Below are positions 11,044-23,600 of a stretch of 64,000 nucleotides of DNA, in pieces. The notes below the pieces were generated by a model that worked only from the letters and a program-made list of their open reading frames with translations, was not told the DNA's origin and did not search any database. The position numbers and the translations under genes were made by a program. The stretch spans positions 48,829,001 to 48,893,000 of the forward strand of contig NC_083699.1 in NCBI RefSeq assembly GCF_033118175.1. The letters run 5' to 3'. The stretch is from Dama dama. Its lineage: Eukaryota > Chordata > Mammalia > Artiodactyla > Cervidae. Positions within the stretch are counted from its first letter, which is position 1. The number at the start of each line of letters is the position of its first letter.

Positions 11044-11624
11044 GTGAGTGATGAGAATTATGTCTGAAGTTAGAAAAAGCTTTGGTAGCTGTTGATGCAA
11101 ATTCTGTTGTATAATGGAATTATTTACAGGTCATTGTCTTTTTGTTTCTTTACTTTTTAACAGGTGACCAGGTTTTCTTTTACTCTGGTACTCTAGCTAA
11201 ATTTGAATGTATTTGTTTTGGAGGGAGAACGAAGGTTACTGGATGTTACTTGGTTCTTGCTTTAGTGTCAAGTAACATCCAGATCCCATCCACATCACAG
11301 GCCTGCCCATGCGGGATACACGGGTTCATCCCTGTTTGGGAAGACCCCACACGCCTCAGAGTAACTAAGCTCATGTGCCACAACTGTTGAGTCTGTGCTC
11401 GAGAGCTCGGGAGCCACAACTACTGAGGCCCGCCCCCTAGAGCCTGTGCTCCCCAGCAAGAGAAGCCACCGCGCACCGCAACTAGAGAAAAGCCCACACA
11501 GCAGGGAAGACTCAGCACAGCCATAAATAAACTTATTTATTTAAAAAACTCACCAGAAAAGTCTTTTACTTCATAAGGAAAAAGTTAAATGAATTGAACT
11601 GTTTTGTCCAGAGAAAAGCAAAGG

Positions 11625-11659
<35 letters not shown>

Positions 11660-14600
11660 CATGTCTGACTCTTTGTGACCCACCAGGCTTCTCTGTCCAT
11701 GGGATTCCCAGGCAAGAATACTGGAGTGGGTTGCCATTTCCTTCTCCAGGGCCTCTTCCTGACCTAGGGATCGAACCCACGTTTCTTGCATCTGCTGCAT
11801 TGGCAGGTGAATTCTTTACCACTGCACCACCTGGGAATTTTGCTTATTATAAATTGTTTATATAAAAGACTACATCGACAAGCTCTTTTCTTTGTGTGGG
11901 CTGAGAAGAAATACTTTTCAGTTAAAACAAATAGGGGGGGCTTCCCTGGTAGTCCATTAAGACTCCATGCTTCCAGTGCAGGGTGTGCAGGTTTGATCCC
12001 TGGTTGGGGAAATTAGATCCCACATGCTGTGCAGTGCGGCCAAAATATAAAAAAAATTAATAAAAAAGTATAGTCCATATTTTTTAAAGAAAAGTAGAGG
12101 GACCTGCCCGGTGGATCAGGGAAGTATCCTGCCTGTGTACATACATGCATATGTATCAGAAACTTTTAAGTTAATTTAAAAAAAGTATGGTCCCATGAGA
12201 GTTTTGTTTTTTTTTTAAGTTTAATTAGCCATTTTAAAATATCATACTTTAGAAATTTGTATTGGCTCTAGCTTTTTAAGTAAATTCTTAAATTTAAAAC
12301 TGAAAAGGATATTTTTAGTATATGCCTGTTTCTTCATCCAGTTCAACAATGAAATTAGCTGTTGATTAGCTTTACTGCTAGAAGAACCTCTTGATTTCAG
12401 TAATCTGGAATAATTTATAGTTGTTTACTCTTTATTTATTATAGTTGTTTACTCTTGACTTTGAAATGTATAGAGAATTATAATTCAAAAGTTGGAGTTA
12501 GAAGTGACCATATGTGAGTAATATAGTTAGCCTCTGGATAAATATCTAAGTGGATCATCAGTGAATAATGTACACAAAAGGATATTGAGTTGACTGTCAC
12601 GCTTATATTTCATTTATTTTAAAACAGTGATTCTTAAACTTTAACATATATAGGAATCAGTTGGAAAATCTGTTAAGCTACAGAATTTTGAGTGGGGTCC
12701 AGGAATTAACACATTTTAAGCTTAAGTTCCAAGTGTTTTTGAAGCAAATAAGCCATGGACCATAGTTTTATCTTTCAAATACAAAAGCTTTACATTTTAA
12801 GATAGTCAAATTTATCTTTTTTTCTTTATGACTTGTGTTTTCCCTGTCTTAAAGTCTTGCCTATCCCATATCATATACACATCCACTTTGAAAATTACTG
12901 TTTATAGATATTGTTTCTAAATAATTTTGTCAGCACTATAGCTGACCTTCAGCCACAGAACCCTGGAAGTTATTAATTTGGTCATGTAGAATTCTTGCTG
13001 TAATTCAGTGTTATGCAGAGTATCTTCGACACTATGAATATTGTTGAGCCTTGACATTGACTAAAAGTTCAACTTTATCACATAGCTCTTCTACCTACTC
13101 TGTGGACTCAAGAAAAAAGTCAGTTTAGCAGTTGCCTATCGTGCTACAGTTTAATGGGCTAAGGATTAATAAGGCTAAGGTCATTGATTTTAATTTCTCC
13201 AGAGATTTTTATGTTTTGCTGTTCATTAAGTATGAACCCTTTTAAAATAGGTAAGAACATTGTGTGTATTAACAGGTAAGAGTGCCTCTTTGTCTTGGGA
13301 AGCTATATGATGTCTTTCCTTAATTCTTCTAATTTGTAAAGCAGGGCTAAAGATCCTATATACTTTGTCATATTAAATGGTTTAAACGGTTAAATTTAAT
13401 TTAAATATTGCAAGTGAAACCAATTATGTGCTATTAAACATTTACTAAATGATTGGATAAATGGGGTAGTTTTGTGGTCCAAAGAAAGTCTTCTCTATGC
13501 TTTTAGGTAGCTTCCGCTGACTTCTTTTTGTGGCCTTTGAAATAAAACAAAGCAAAAACAACTTGTAGCAGCTCTTCTAACAGCCTTTAGGTATACTGCC
13601 TATAGGCTATATTTATCTATTTTTTAGCAAGATTTGGGCTCTGTTGGTAATAATTTTGAATAATTTGAAACTTGATATTAACCCAAGATATGTTTTTTTA
13701 GCTGAAGTTGAAAATCTGAATTAGAACAGTTTTAGTCAGCTAATGGTTAGGTCAGCTCTTTAAAATGAATTATCATTTAATAATCCTATATCTTGCCATG
13801 AAAGCCATTTGTATATTTTGAATTTCATATTATGTTTCCCTTTTTAATTAATGTACAGTGAATTAATTTAGCAAACAATATATAAATAATAAAAACAATG
13901 AACATCTTGTGTTGAGCATGACATGGTGTATCCATTTTCTCAAGACTTTATTCTGAGACTGATTTAGCCTCTGCCTTTATACTGTACATGCACAAATGCA
14001 CATTTTGGTTATATGCATGTTTCTTGGAGGATCTGTAAGTTATTTTCTATTAGGAAATGGGAAGGTTCCGATAATGTTTAGAAGGCTAATGTTTTCTAAT
14101 AGTCATTATGCTAGCAGAAATGATAAATAGTCAAAATAATTTCAAATATTATTTTTATGATTTTACCCAGCTTTCCCCCAAATTGAACTTTTATATGGAT
14201 GACTCATGGCATTGCCTGCAGCTGTTTATATTAAGTATAAGACTAGAATTGATTTGTTACATCCCTTGTTGCCACTCTTTCAGAGTTAATTGACATTTTA
14301 CTTTTGTGGATCTTTTCTGGCACTTGGATGCATCTGATTCTTTGATGATGTTAAACTGAGGGCTTTTTTGGTGTCATGGTCTTTGGCATGAATGTTGTTC
14401 TCTCATTGTGGCAGGAGTTGTTCTTTCATTGTGGCAGTTAAAAGTACTTTTTTCTTTAATGAAGCACTGGTGAAGCCAGACTTTTACTATATTGTAAAGC
14501 CAGCCATTATGTTAACTCAATTATTTTATATTGAGGCTTTTGTTGAGAAGAATATTCCTAATATGACTATTTCTCTCAAGTTCAAATAGGTTTTCTATAA

Positions 14601-17600
14601 TGGAGGAAAGTGGTTAGGAATGAGGGCTTGGGAATCAGATGGATCTGAGTGCTCTACCCACAAATCTTTGTGATTGAAGGAAGAGCATATACCGTGCAGC
14701 TGCTTTCTCATCTGTGAAATGGGGACAGTAATCCCTGCTTCACCAGGTTTGTTGTAGGAATTAAATAATACATGAAAAGTTCTCAGTGCCTGGTTCATAG
14801 CCCTCCTGGTTCATAAGCATTCAGTAAATGGAGTTATCAGTTTTAAAGGAGGTCGTATGCATGCATTTGTATTTTTAAAAAACACTAGAAATCTTATTCT
14901 GTCTTTTTCAGGTCAGTTGAACATAGTGATGGTCAGAGTGTCCTAACAGACTCACTGTGGAGGCGGTATAGTGAATTTGAGTTGTTGAGAAACTACCTTT
15001 TAGTTTACTATCCACATATTGTTGTGCCACCTCTACCAGAAAAAAGGGTAAGGAGTGAAATGGTGGTGTAGTTTAGAAGTAGTTAGCATTGAGACTATTC
15101 TTCATGATTGTTTTGTTTATCTAGGCAGAATTTGTTTGGCATAAACTCTCTGCTGACAACATGGACCCGGATTTTGTGGAAAGACGACGAATTGGTTTAG
15201 AAAACTTCCTCTTGAGAGTTGCTTCACATCCCATCCTTTGTAGAGACAAAATCTTCTATTTGTTTTTAACACAGGTATTTTTCTTTTCTTTAGTCTTTTA
15301 AAAAATTTCATTTGACTTGGGATTTTTAAAATTTTAAATTATGGAATGCTTCTTCTTAAGGATTCTCTTAGAGCTGCCCTTTGTTAATTTATATGTATTT
15401 CATGGTTTGTTTTGTTTTGAATTTCCAAAGTATTATATCATTCTTTTGGCTAACATTTTTATACTTAAAGATACTAAAGATTGTACTTTTTGGTATCACT
15501 TAAATGGTATCAAAGTTAGTCTTTAGTTTTTTCAATCCCAGATCTATAAAATCTTGGGGCTGTCTCTGGTAATCTTTTGGAATCTGGATTGTATGTGTAA
15601 TTTTGCAGTGAAAAGAATTCTTTTTTAACCCCTCTCCCCCATCTCCCATGAAAGAAGAACAGAACGATGGGTATTTTATTTGGGATATTACTTATGGGCT
15701 ATTTTACAGTGATATCTAAAGTTATCTTTAATTTTTAGGAAGGCAACTGGAAAGAGACAGTAAATGAAACTGGATTTCAGCTGAAGGTAAGGGTAATTGT
15801 ATGAAATAATTTGTTATGTCTGTTAACAATTTCTAGCACAGTGCCATGCCTTAATGGGTACCTGCTATTTATTGGAAGTGAATGTTGTATGAGTGAATGT
15901 TGGAAATAGGCTTTACATCTAATATCTCTGGTAAAGTTTTTAAAGAAGCAATGCAGTTTATTTTTGATTGGTGTAATTTTTGTTAATAGTGAGACTATAA
16001 TGGGCATATTTATGTATGAATTTAATTCTCTTGGGAAAGAACATTTTGAAGCAATAATTTAGGTATAAGCTATAGATTTTTCCCACAGTATAGTCATATT
16101 ATGCTTTTTATGTTTTTTTCTTTCCTCTGTCCTTATCACTGTCACTCTCAGTGGTGCCTGCATAATTGCTTACTCTGTTAGATAGAAAAGACACTTCTAA
16201 AGGGTTGAACTTGGGTTTTCCTATCTTAGTAGGCTGAAAGAGTAGCCATCAGTCACGCTTATTTTGTATACTGAGACATGGTGGCCAGTTTTGAATGGGC
16301 ATAGGATTCATTTTGTATCAGTGATACAGGTTTAATTAGGTTTTGATTGCTTATCATACTTGATCATTAGAAGTTAGTGTTTGGGAATGGAACTGTTGCC
16401 TAAAAATTAAAGAGTGTGTCAGTCATAAGATGACTGCCCTCACTCTGCTCTGCTCTCCCCTCCCTCTTGTTTCCAAAAGTAATTTAACATTGCAAATTTT
16501 TAAAAGTTTTCATCTCTTATGTAAACAGAATAGGTAAGAAGAAAAAGTAATATAATTTGATATATAAGTTGATAAACAGTTCATATGATATTGCAATAAC
16601 AGAAGTTCAGTAGATTTAAGCAGCAAGAACAGAATGTCTTTACAGTAATTTTAAGAACTAGAGATTTATATATTTGCATATAGGTATTTTAATTTTAACA
16701 CAAAAAGACAGGAGAAAACATTTTTTTCTGCACAGAAAATGTAATTAAGTGTCTAATTTTTTCATAAACCAATTTTAACTTACTGGTTCAACTTATGAGT
16801 TATCTGAAACTTCAGATAACATGAAAATTAGTATTTTCTTAGCTGTAACTCACTATGGTGCTCAAAAAAAGAATAATGGAATTTTAAAGATGATTTGAAA
16901 TAACTCTGACTTTAAAAAATTGTTTATATTTTGATAGAATTTTATGAGAACTAGTCCATGATTTCTTAGGAGCTAATATTAAAGAAAAGAACAAACTGAA
17001 ATATTTTTTTTGGTGATGTCTCTTTATATAATAGAAAATTTAAAAACTTTTAGTCATTGTTTTAGTCATTATTTTAGTAACTGGTTTTCAGTTGTTTGTC
17101 CTTAGCGCAGTTTTTGGGCATAACTGGGTGGCCTTGAGAAAATTCATGAATTTCCTCATCCATTTAGACTCTTCTGTTTACAGAGTGTTTTGAATTTTGT
17201 GTGTGAAAAGATGCTACCTAAGTGTTTAGATACAATGTTTTATATTTGGGTAGCCTTATGTAAAATCCTAGTTTCACTTTTATAAAATCTTTGAAAGGTA
17301 ATACTCTATACACAGTATTAATAATTTGAAAAGTAGAAATTGAAATGGACTAGAAGTAAAATCTATAGGGAGAATTTGGAAAAACTTGCAAGGAAATGGA
17401 AGCTTTTGGACTAACACATGCATGTACATTCATGCATACATTCAAACATGTACATGCATTTGTGTACATCTATATATATATAGACAGGCTTCCCTGGTGG
17501 CTCAGAGGTTAAAGTGTCTGCCTGCAATGCAGGAGACCTGGGTTCGATCCTTGGGTTGGGAAGATCCCCTGGAGAAGGAAATGGCAACCCACTCCAGTAT

Positions 17601-20600
17601 TCTTGCCTGGAGAATCCCATGGACAGAGGAGCCAGGTGGCTACCGTCCACGGGGTCGCAAAGAGTTGGACATGACTGAGTGACTTCACTCCACTTCACTT
17701 CACTTCATATACACATACAGAGAGAAAGACTCACTTCTCTTATCTAGAGGTTGTGTATTTGGTAGTTATAACTAATCTGATCACAGTCAAAAGGTGGGAT
17801 TTAGAACTGACTTCTGAGATGTTCAGATGGATGTGACATAACTTACTACAGTGCTTACAGGTATACTTTGGTCCTTTCAGATAGTATCCAGTTAATTTTA
17901 TTGTAGTTATCCAAACAAACTTGACTATTTTTAGTCTGCAGCCTACTAGAAAGTTTTAAAGGTCTAAAGGTGAATACTGCTGGAGATAGGCATACTGTGA
18001 CAATAGTGAGAATTGACAGCTGAGCCTGCTGGTAAGTATAACAGTGATATGAGAATCAGACACTGCAGTACTGGGGTCTGTGGCATGGTGCCAAATCCCC
18101 ACACACCTTTGTAGCCTCTCGGGCTTCATTGCATCACAGGTGGATTCAGTATTAGTTGTTGATAGTGGTTACTTTGAGGCTTCCAGAAAAGGTTGAATTG
18201 CTGGCTGAGTACTTATAATTCAGTGTTTTTTCTTTTTAGCATGCAACTAGTTTTTTGATGTAAAAAATTTTTTTAAATTCAGTGTTTCTTCAAGTGTGGT
18301 CAGTTGGCTTCATGAGTCTCAATTTGTTGGGATTGTTCAGAATACTGAATCCTAGAGTTCATTGCAGACATACTGACTTCCATGGGCCCAAAACTTGACA
18401 AACATTGTTGTAAGATGACAGATAAGAATGTTTTTAGGAAGATAATTTTAAAAGATTATCAAAATTGTTAAGAAAAAAAAGTTTAGAACCAAAAGCAGCA
18501 TTTTGTCTGAATATCATTAACATTAAATGTTTACTGTGTGCTTAAGCACTGTACTCTGATACAGTGTTTATGCTTTTTTTTGCTGGCAGTTGCCTCAGTA
18601 CCTTTGAGGTTAGTTCAGTATTATCCCAGCTTTTTAGGTCAGGAACTTGAGAAAGTGACTTAACCCACAGTCATATAGTTATAAGTGATCGAGGCTGAAT
18701 TCAAGTCCAGGCCTTCTTAATTACCATCCTGTATTACTTATCTTTTCACTAGCTACTTAATATAATTAATGTATATAAAGATGGTTGGTAAAGGAATGTT
18801 GGAAACTATATTTCAGTGAAAATGAGATTGTTCTGAGTCAGACTGGAGCTAATATAGTGTTATAGATCAATAATACTGCAATTAAAAAAAGAATACTTGA
18901 ACTTGGCTATTGGCTTGTCATCATCAAATTGAAATAAGCTTTAATTTCTCCCTTCTAGACATGTTTAATCTATAGTTTGGGCCTAAGAGTTTACATTTTC
19001 TTAAATATTTTTAGAGTATCACACTCAGCAAGATAATTATAAAAATTTAATTTTATAAAAGTCCGTGCTTTATTTTTTTTGGCCATGCTACATGACTTGT
19101 GGGATCTTGATTCCCCAACCAGGGGTTAAACATTCAACGGACACCCTTGACAGTGAGAGCACAGAGTTCTAACCACTGGACCACTAGGGAACTCTCTCCC
19201 CTCCCCCCACCTTCCCACTCTTGTTCTTCATTTAACATAGATATTTCATCACTGTTGTATATTGGCATTCCTTTGTTTTTCTTGAATGTCTATATGATAC
19301 TTTTGTTAATTCACTGAAGGGAGATCAGAGAGTTTCTCTTTCGAGTAACGAACATATTAACTAGTTACTTTAATTTAAAGAAATACCATTTTAACCCAGT
19401 TACATGAAAGTAAGTGTCATCCATATGCCCAAATCTTAAATGAATTTATACTTCCCTGAATTTAGGGAAGTATCTAGAACCTTGTTTGTTGCTTGGAGCA
19501 GGAACTGCCAGAGACAAAATCTGAGCCTTTAGGATCTCTGCTAAATCTGAAGATTCCAGATGCTAGGTACCTACAGACTGTTGGGTACTCTTCTAGGTGC
19601 TGTGGATCCAACTGTGAATAAGCTGGAAACATTCATAAGCTCCATGTTCTTATGTTCTTATGGAGCTTATACTGAAGTAGTTGAAGACTTTAAATTTACA
19701 TCTATTTAAGATACTTTGAAAGTTACAGTTATCATTGTGAGAGAATATGACAGCTGGAATTTTTTCCCAAGGGGTTATTTTGAGATATGACAGTATAATT
19801 TATTGTTCAAATGGAGACAGTTTTGAGACTAAAAAGAGGCTCTGCTAATAATTAGGTTAGGACAGCAAGTGTAAACCAGTACTGTTCTGGGCAAACTGGG
19901 TCACATGGTTGAAGAGAACATTTGAGCTGAGACCTGAATAATGAGAAGCCTGCAGTGGAGTCAGCCTAACGGGTCAAGGAAGAAGAATGTTAGAGACAGG
20001 ACACGCTGGTAATGGTTTACTAGGTAAGGTTTGGAGGAAGATAAGAATCTGAAAATGAAATAGAGGAAAGACAAGGTCTAGGACAAGAGAAGTATAATAT
20101 GTGATAGGAATTGGAAAGGGAAAGGGAGGTGGGGGTTAAAGAATATGGGAAGGTAGTAAGTTGGGACTGTAGAATAGTCGGGTTTTTCTTTCCATCCATC
20201 CAGTGTACTTATTGCATGTTTTTCTTGTGCCAGGCATTGGGAAGTGCTGGGGATACAGGAATGAAAATGCAGTTTAAAGTAGTGCCATGGCGGCTGTTGT
20301 GCAGCTCTCGGGGCCCCATTCACATTGTGTTTTTCCTTGTGGCTCTTATATTTTCATGGACAGCTAGGAAACAAGCAAACGACCCAGGGGATTTCAGACA
20401 GTGCTGTAGTGAAGAAGACAGAGTAGGGTGGTGTGAAACAGTGGTGTGAGGGCTTCTTTAGATATTTAGTGGGGAATCTGATAAGATGGATGAACGGTAA
20501 CCTGTCAGACTTGGGTAGGGCTTCCCTTGTGGCTCAGCTGGTGAAGAATCCGCCTGCAATGTGGGAGACCTGGGTTCAATCCCTGGGTTGAGAGGATCCC

Positions 20601-23600
20601 CTGGAGAAGGGACAGGCTACCCACTCCAGTATTCTGGCCTGGAGAATTCCAGGGACTGGATAGTCCGTGGGGTCACAGAGTCGGACACGACTGAGTGACT
20701 TTCACTTAGAGATCTAGCTGTGGGGAGAAGTTTCTGATTTGATGACATTTTAGGCAGTTTCTCTTTTTATGGAATCTTGTGAAATGATGAGCAGATTGAG
20801 TGGGGTATTATAGTGGACTGACCTGACAGGGTTTGATAAGCAAGGTTAGGATGGTGATAGTTTACATTTTATATGCCTTCTATAGTGGTAAATTGGTAAT
20901 ATTAAAAGTAAAAAATAAATTGATGGTATTCAGTATGAGATTCAGAAAAAGATACACATGAAAATTTTCTATTTTTACTGATGGGTTTTATATAATTTCA
21001 TCCTTATTTAAAGAATCTCATTTACCTGTACCTATAAAATCATTAACACATTGGTAATTTGAAATCACTTAAAGAACACAAGGGAGTAATATATGCCTTA
21101 AGTTCTATATGCTATAATTGAAAGGACTTTCACATACATTAGCTCCTTTGCCTTTCAGATGTAAGAAATGTCAAGAATTGGTAAAATATCCTTTTATTTA
21201 TTAAAAACTTTTTTTTTTTTTGGGCCATGCCACACGGCGTGTGGGATCCTCATTTCTTAACCAGGGATCCAACCTGTGCCCCCTACATTGGAAGTGTGGA
21301 GTCCTAACCCCTGGACCGCCAGGGAAATTCCTAAAATATACCCCATTTTAGAAATAAGAGAATCCCCTGAATTCAATGACAACTTAAGCTTTAGATATTC
21401 TTGATAGCTCTTTGAATTGCTTTTGGTCTAAAGTTTTAGGATGCTGGATTTGTGGAGTGGTGTATTTATTGCAGTTTTTTTTTTTTTTTTAAAGCTATGT
21501 AATCTGGGAAGCCTTAGTTGTTCTGGTTTGTTTGTTTTATTATTTGGGGAGTATTTGTAATTAGGGTTTGTAAGTTGGAATGATATAAAATGTTCAGGAT
21601 GATTGGTATTTTCAAAACCAAATCATGATATAAAATTGTTAACTGATTGAGCTACCTTCTGTGAATCCTATGTTTTTTGTGCCTTGGTCAGGGGAAAAAA
21701 ATACATTTATTTATATATTTTAAATGAGGACATAGACAAAGAGGATAAGATTTGGGTATATTAAGTATAAGTTTATACAATGAAATTATTATTTAGTGTT
21801 GATCCCTCTGTCTCTCCTTTGAAATAAGGTAGAAGTGAAGGGGTTTCCCAGGTAGCTCAGTGGTAAAGAATCTGCCTGCCAACACAGGAGATGTGAGCTC
21901 TATCCCTGGGTCAGGAGAATCCTCTGGAGGAGGAAATGGCAACCCACTCCAGTATTCTTGCCTGGGAAGTCCCATGGACAGAGGAGCCTGGCTGGCTGTA
22001 GTTCACAGGATTGCAAAGTTTTGGACACCACTTAGCGACTAAGCAGCAGCAGAAATAAGTAAAGGTAGTTAAATAGTTGTGTCAGAATATCTAGAAATAA
22101 GTAAAGGTTGTTTAAGAGTTGTGTTGTAATGTTTTCTGTCAGCTAAAAAGGAATTAGTTTGATGTCAATGTAGCTTGTTTTAATTTAGTACAGGCATTTT
22201 CATATTTCTTTCTTTTCTAAAGTACTGATCATGAAAAGGAGAAAAACCAGTGTACATTTGGTTTAGATTCCATCTGAGAATCCATCAATAATGCACAGGC
22301 TTCAAAGCAATAATTTTATTTAGTTTATATATACAGATCATTGTTCTTCTTGATTTAGAGAAAAAGTAAACTACTTTTTGACACAACCTATTCTGAGTTA
22401 TTATAATGCAGAGTTGTATGCTTGCTCACCTGTTGGTATTTACAGTTGTTTTACTTTGATATTGAATGTCATGTATTTATAATATTATTTTTGCAGTGTT
22501 TAAAAAAAACTACTAGGTGTTTTTTGGGATATGTTTAATGTGTTTGACACAAATAATATGAAGAAAAGTATACTCGAATAGCTTAATTCTAAAGGGAAAA
22601 TAAAACTGTTTGGATTTATACCCTGAAATGTGATTGTATTAAGTGAATAAATTATTTTTTCCAGGCAGACTCCAGGTTAAAAGCGCTTAATGCAACATTC
22701 AGAGTGAAAAACCCAGACAAGTAAGGTTTTGTTTTAATAACAGTTACAATGTTGTTTTGAATGGTGCCTATCAGTCTATTTAATTTTTCATTTCTGAATG
22801 TATGCACTTTATTTGCTAAATATTTTAAATAGCAATTCACATTAGTGAAATCCTTTTAAAGTCTAAAACTGATTTTGAAATTTGATGATTTTATTGGGAT
22901 TAAGGTTGTAAGTAACTGAAGTTTTAGAAAATTAAACCACTGCTTTTTCCTGGAAGGATTTATTAAGTGTTATTGAAGGTATCAGAAAAATGAGGAAAGT
23001 AATTTTAATTTCACATAAAATAGGTTTTCTTATTAGACTTTGCTTGTCAGATATGTGCAAAACTCAAGATAATATATTATCTATTTTAATAATAAACTAT
23101 CTACTTTGAATGCCAAGAAAACTTGATAAATAAATGCATACTAGTATAATAATTTCATAGAACTATATCTATATGACAGTTACCTACTTCATTAATGTTA
23201 GTTTGGAGTTTGTGAGAGCATTTCTATATTAATGAAGCTGTGTATTCAGAAATAACTTTCCGAAGGGTGGAATCTAGGTATTTAAGATTTGGTTTTGCTC
23301 ATTCTTTGAATTTGGCAGATAATTCAGGCTCTTCATCATACGGACCTTTGCCTGAAGCTTAGTTCAGCTGTACTTTCCAATTAGAAATGTGCTTAGGTAG
23401 ATGGGGTTTTTCCAAGTATGGAAAGTTTAAAGACCAAGTTTACGAGGTCTGTTAGAAGTTCGCTCGTCAGGCCTTCAAGCCTTAACTTCTACATAGTGTA
23501 CATTCTTAGCAGACAAAGGCCAAGTTTGCATAGTCTAATAGCCTGTTATGCTGATTTTCATAAACCGTAACACATTAGAGTAATGCCTCTACATTTTAAT

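Larger units (their letters stand above)
11044..14911 (+). other. SNX4: SNX4 intron 2
   Basis: GT-AG intron of 3868 bp. It holds a perfect 14-bp hairpin (11239-11282), CHR and Bov-tA SINEs to about 12060, a MER5-like relic near 12630 and a MIR at 14620-14830. From 12760 to 14600 I see AT-rich sequence without recognisable features. Confidence 0.9.
15787..22664 (+). other. SNX4: SNX4 intron 5
   Basis: GT-AG intron of 6878 bp. It contains Bov-tA SINEs (17486, 20517, 21839), CHR-2-type SINEs (19070, 21211), MIR and MER5-like relics, an inverted repeat at 19635-19670 and a 42-bp tandem duplication at 22051. From 15800 to 17400 I see nothing recognisable. Confidence 0.9.

Noticed and set aside
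17386..17698. Paired open frames on both strands (95-98 codons), and similar pairs at 11571, 31030, 39805, 43465 and 49930
   Set aside because: They are translations of Bov-tA SINEs, which leave long open frames on both strands throughout the genome.
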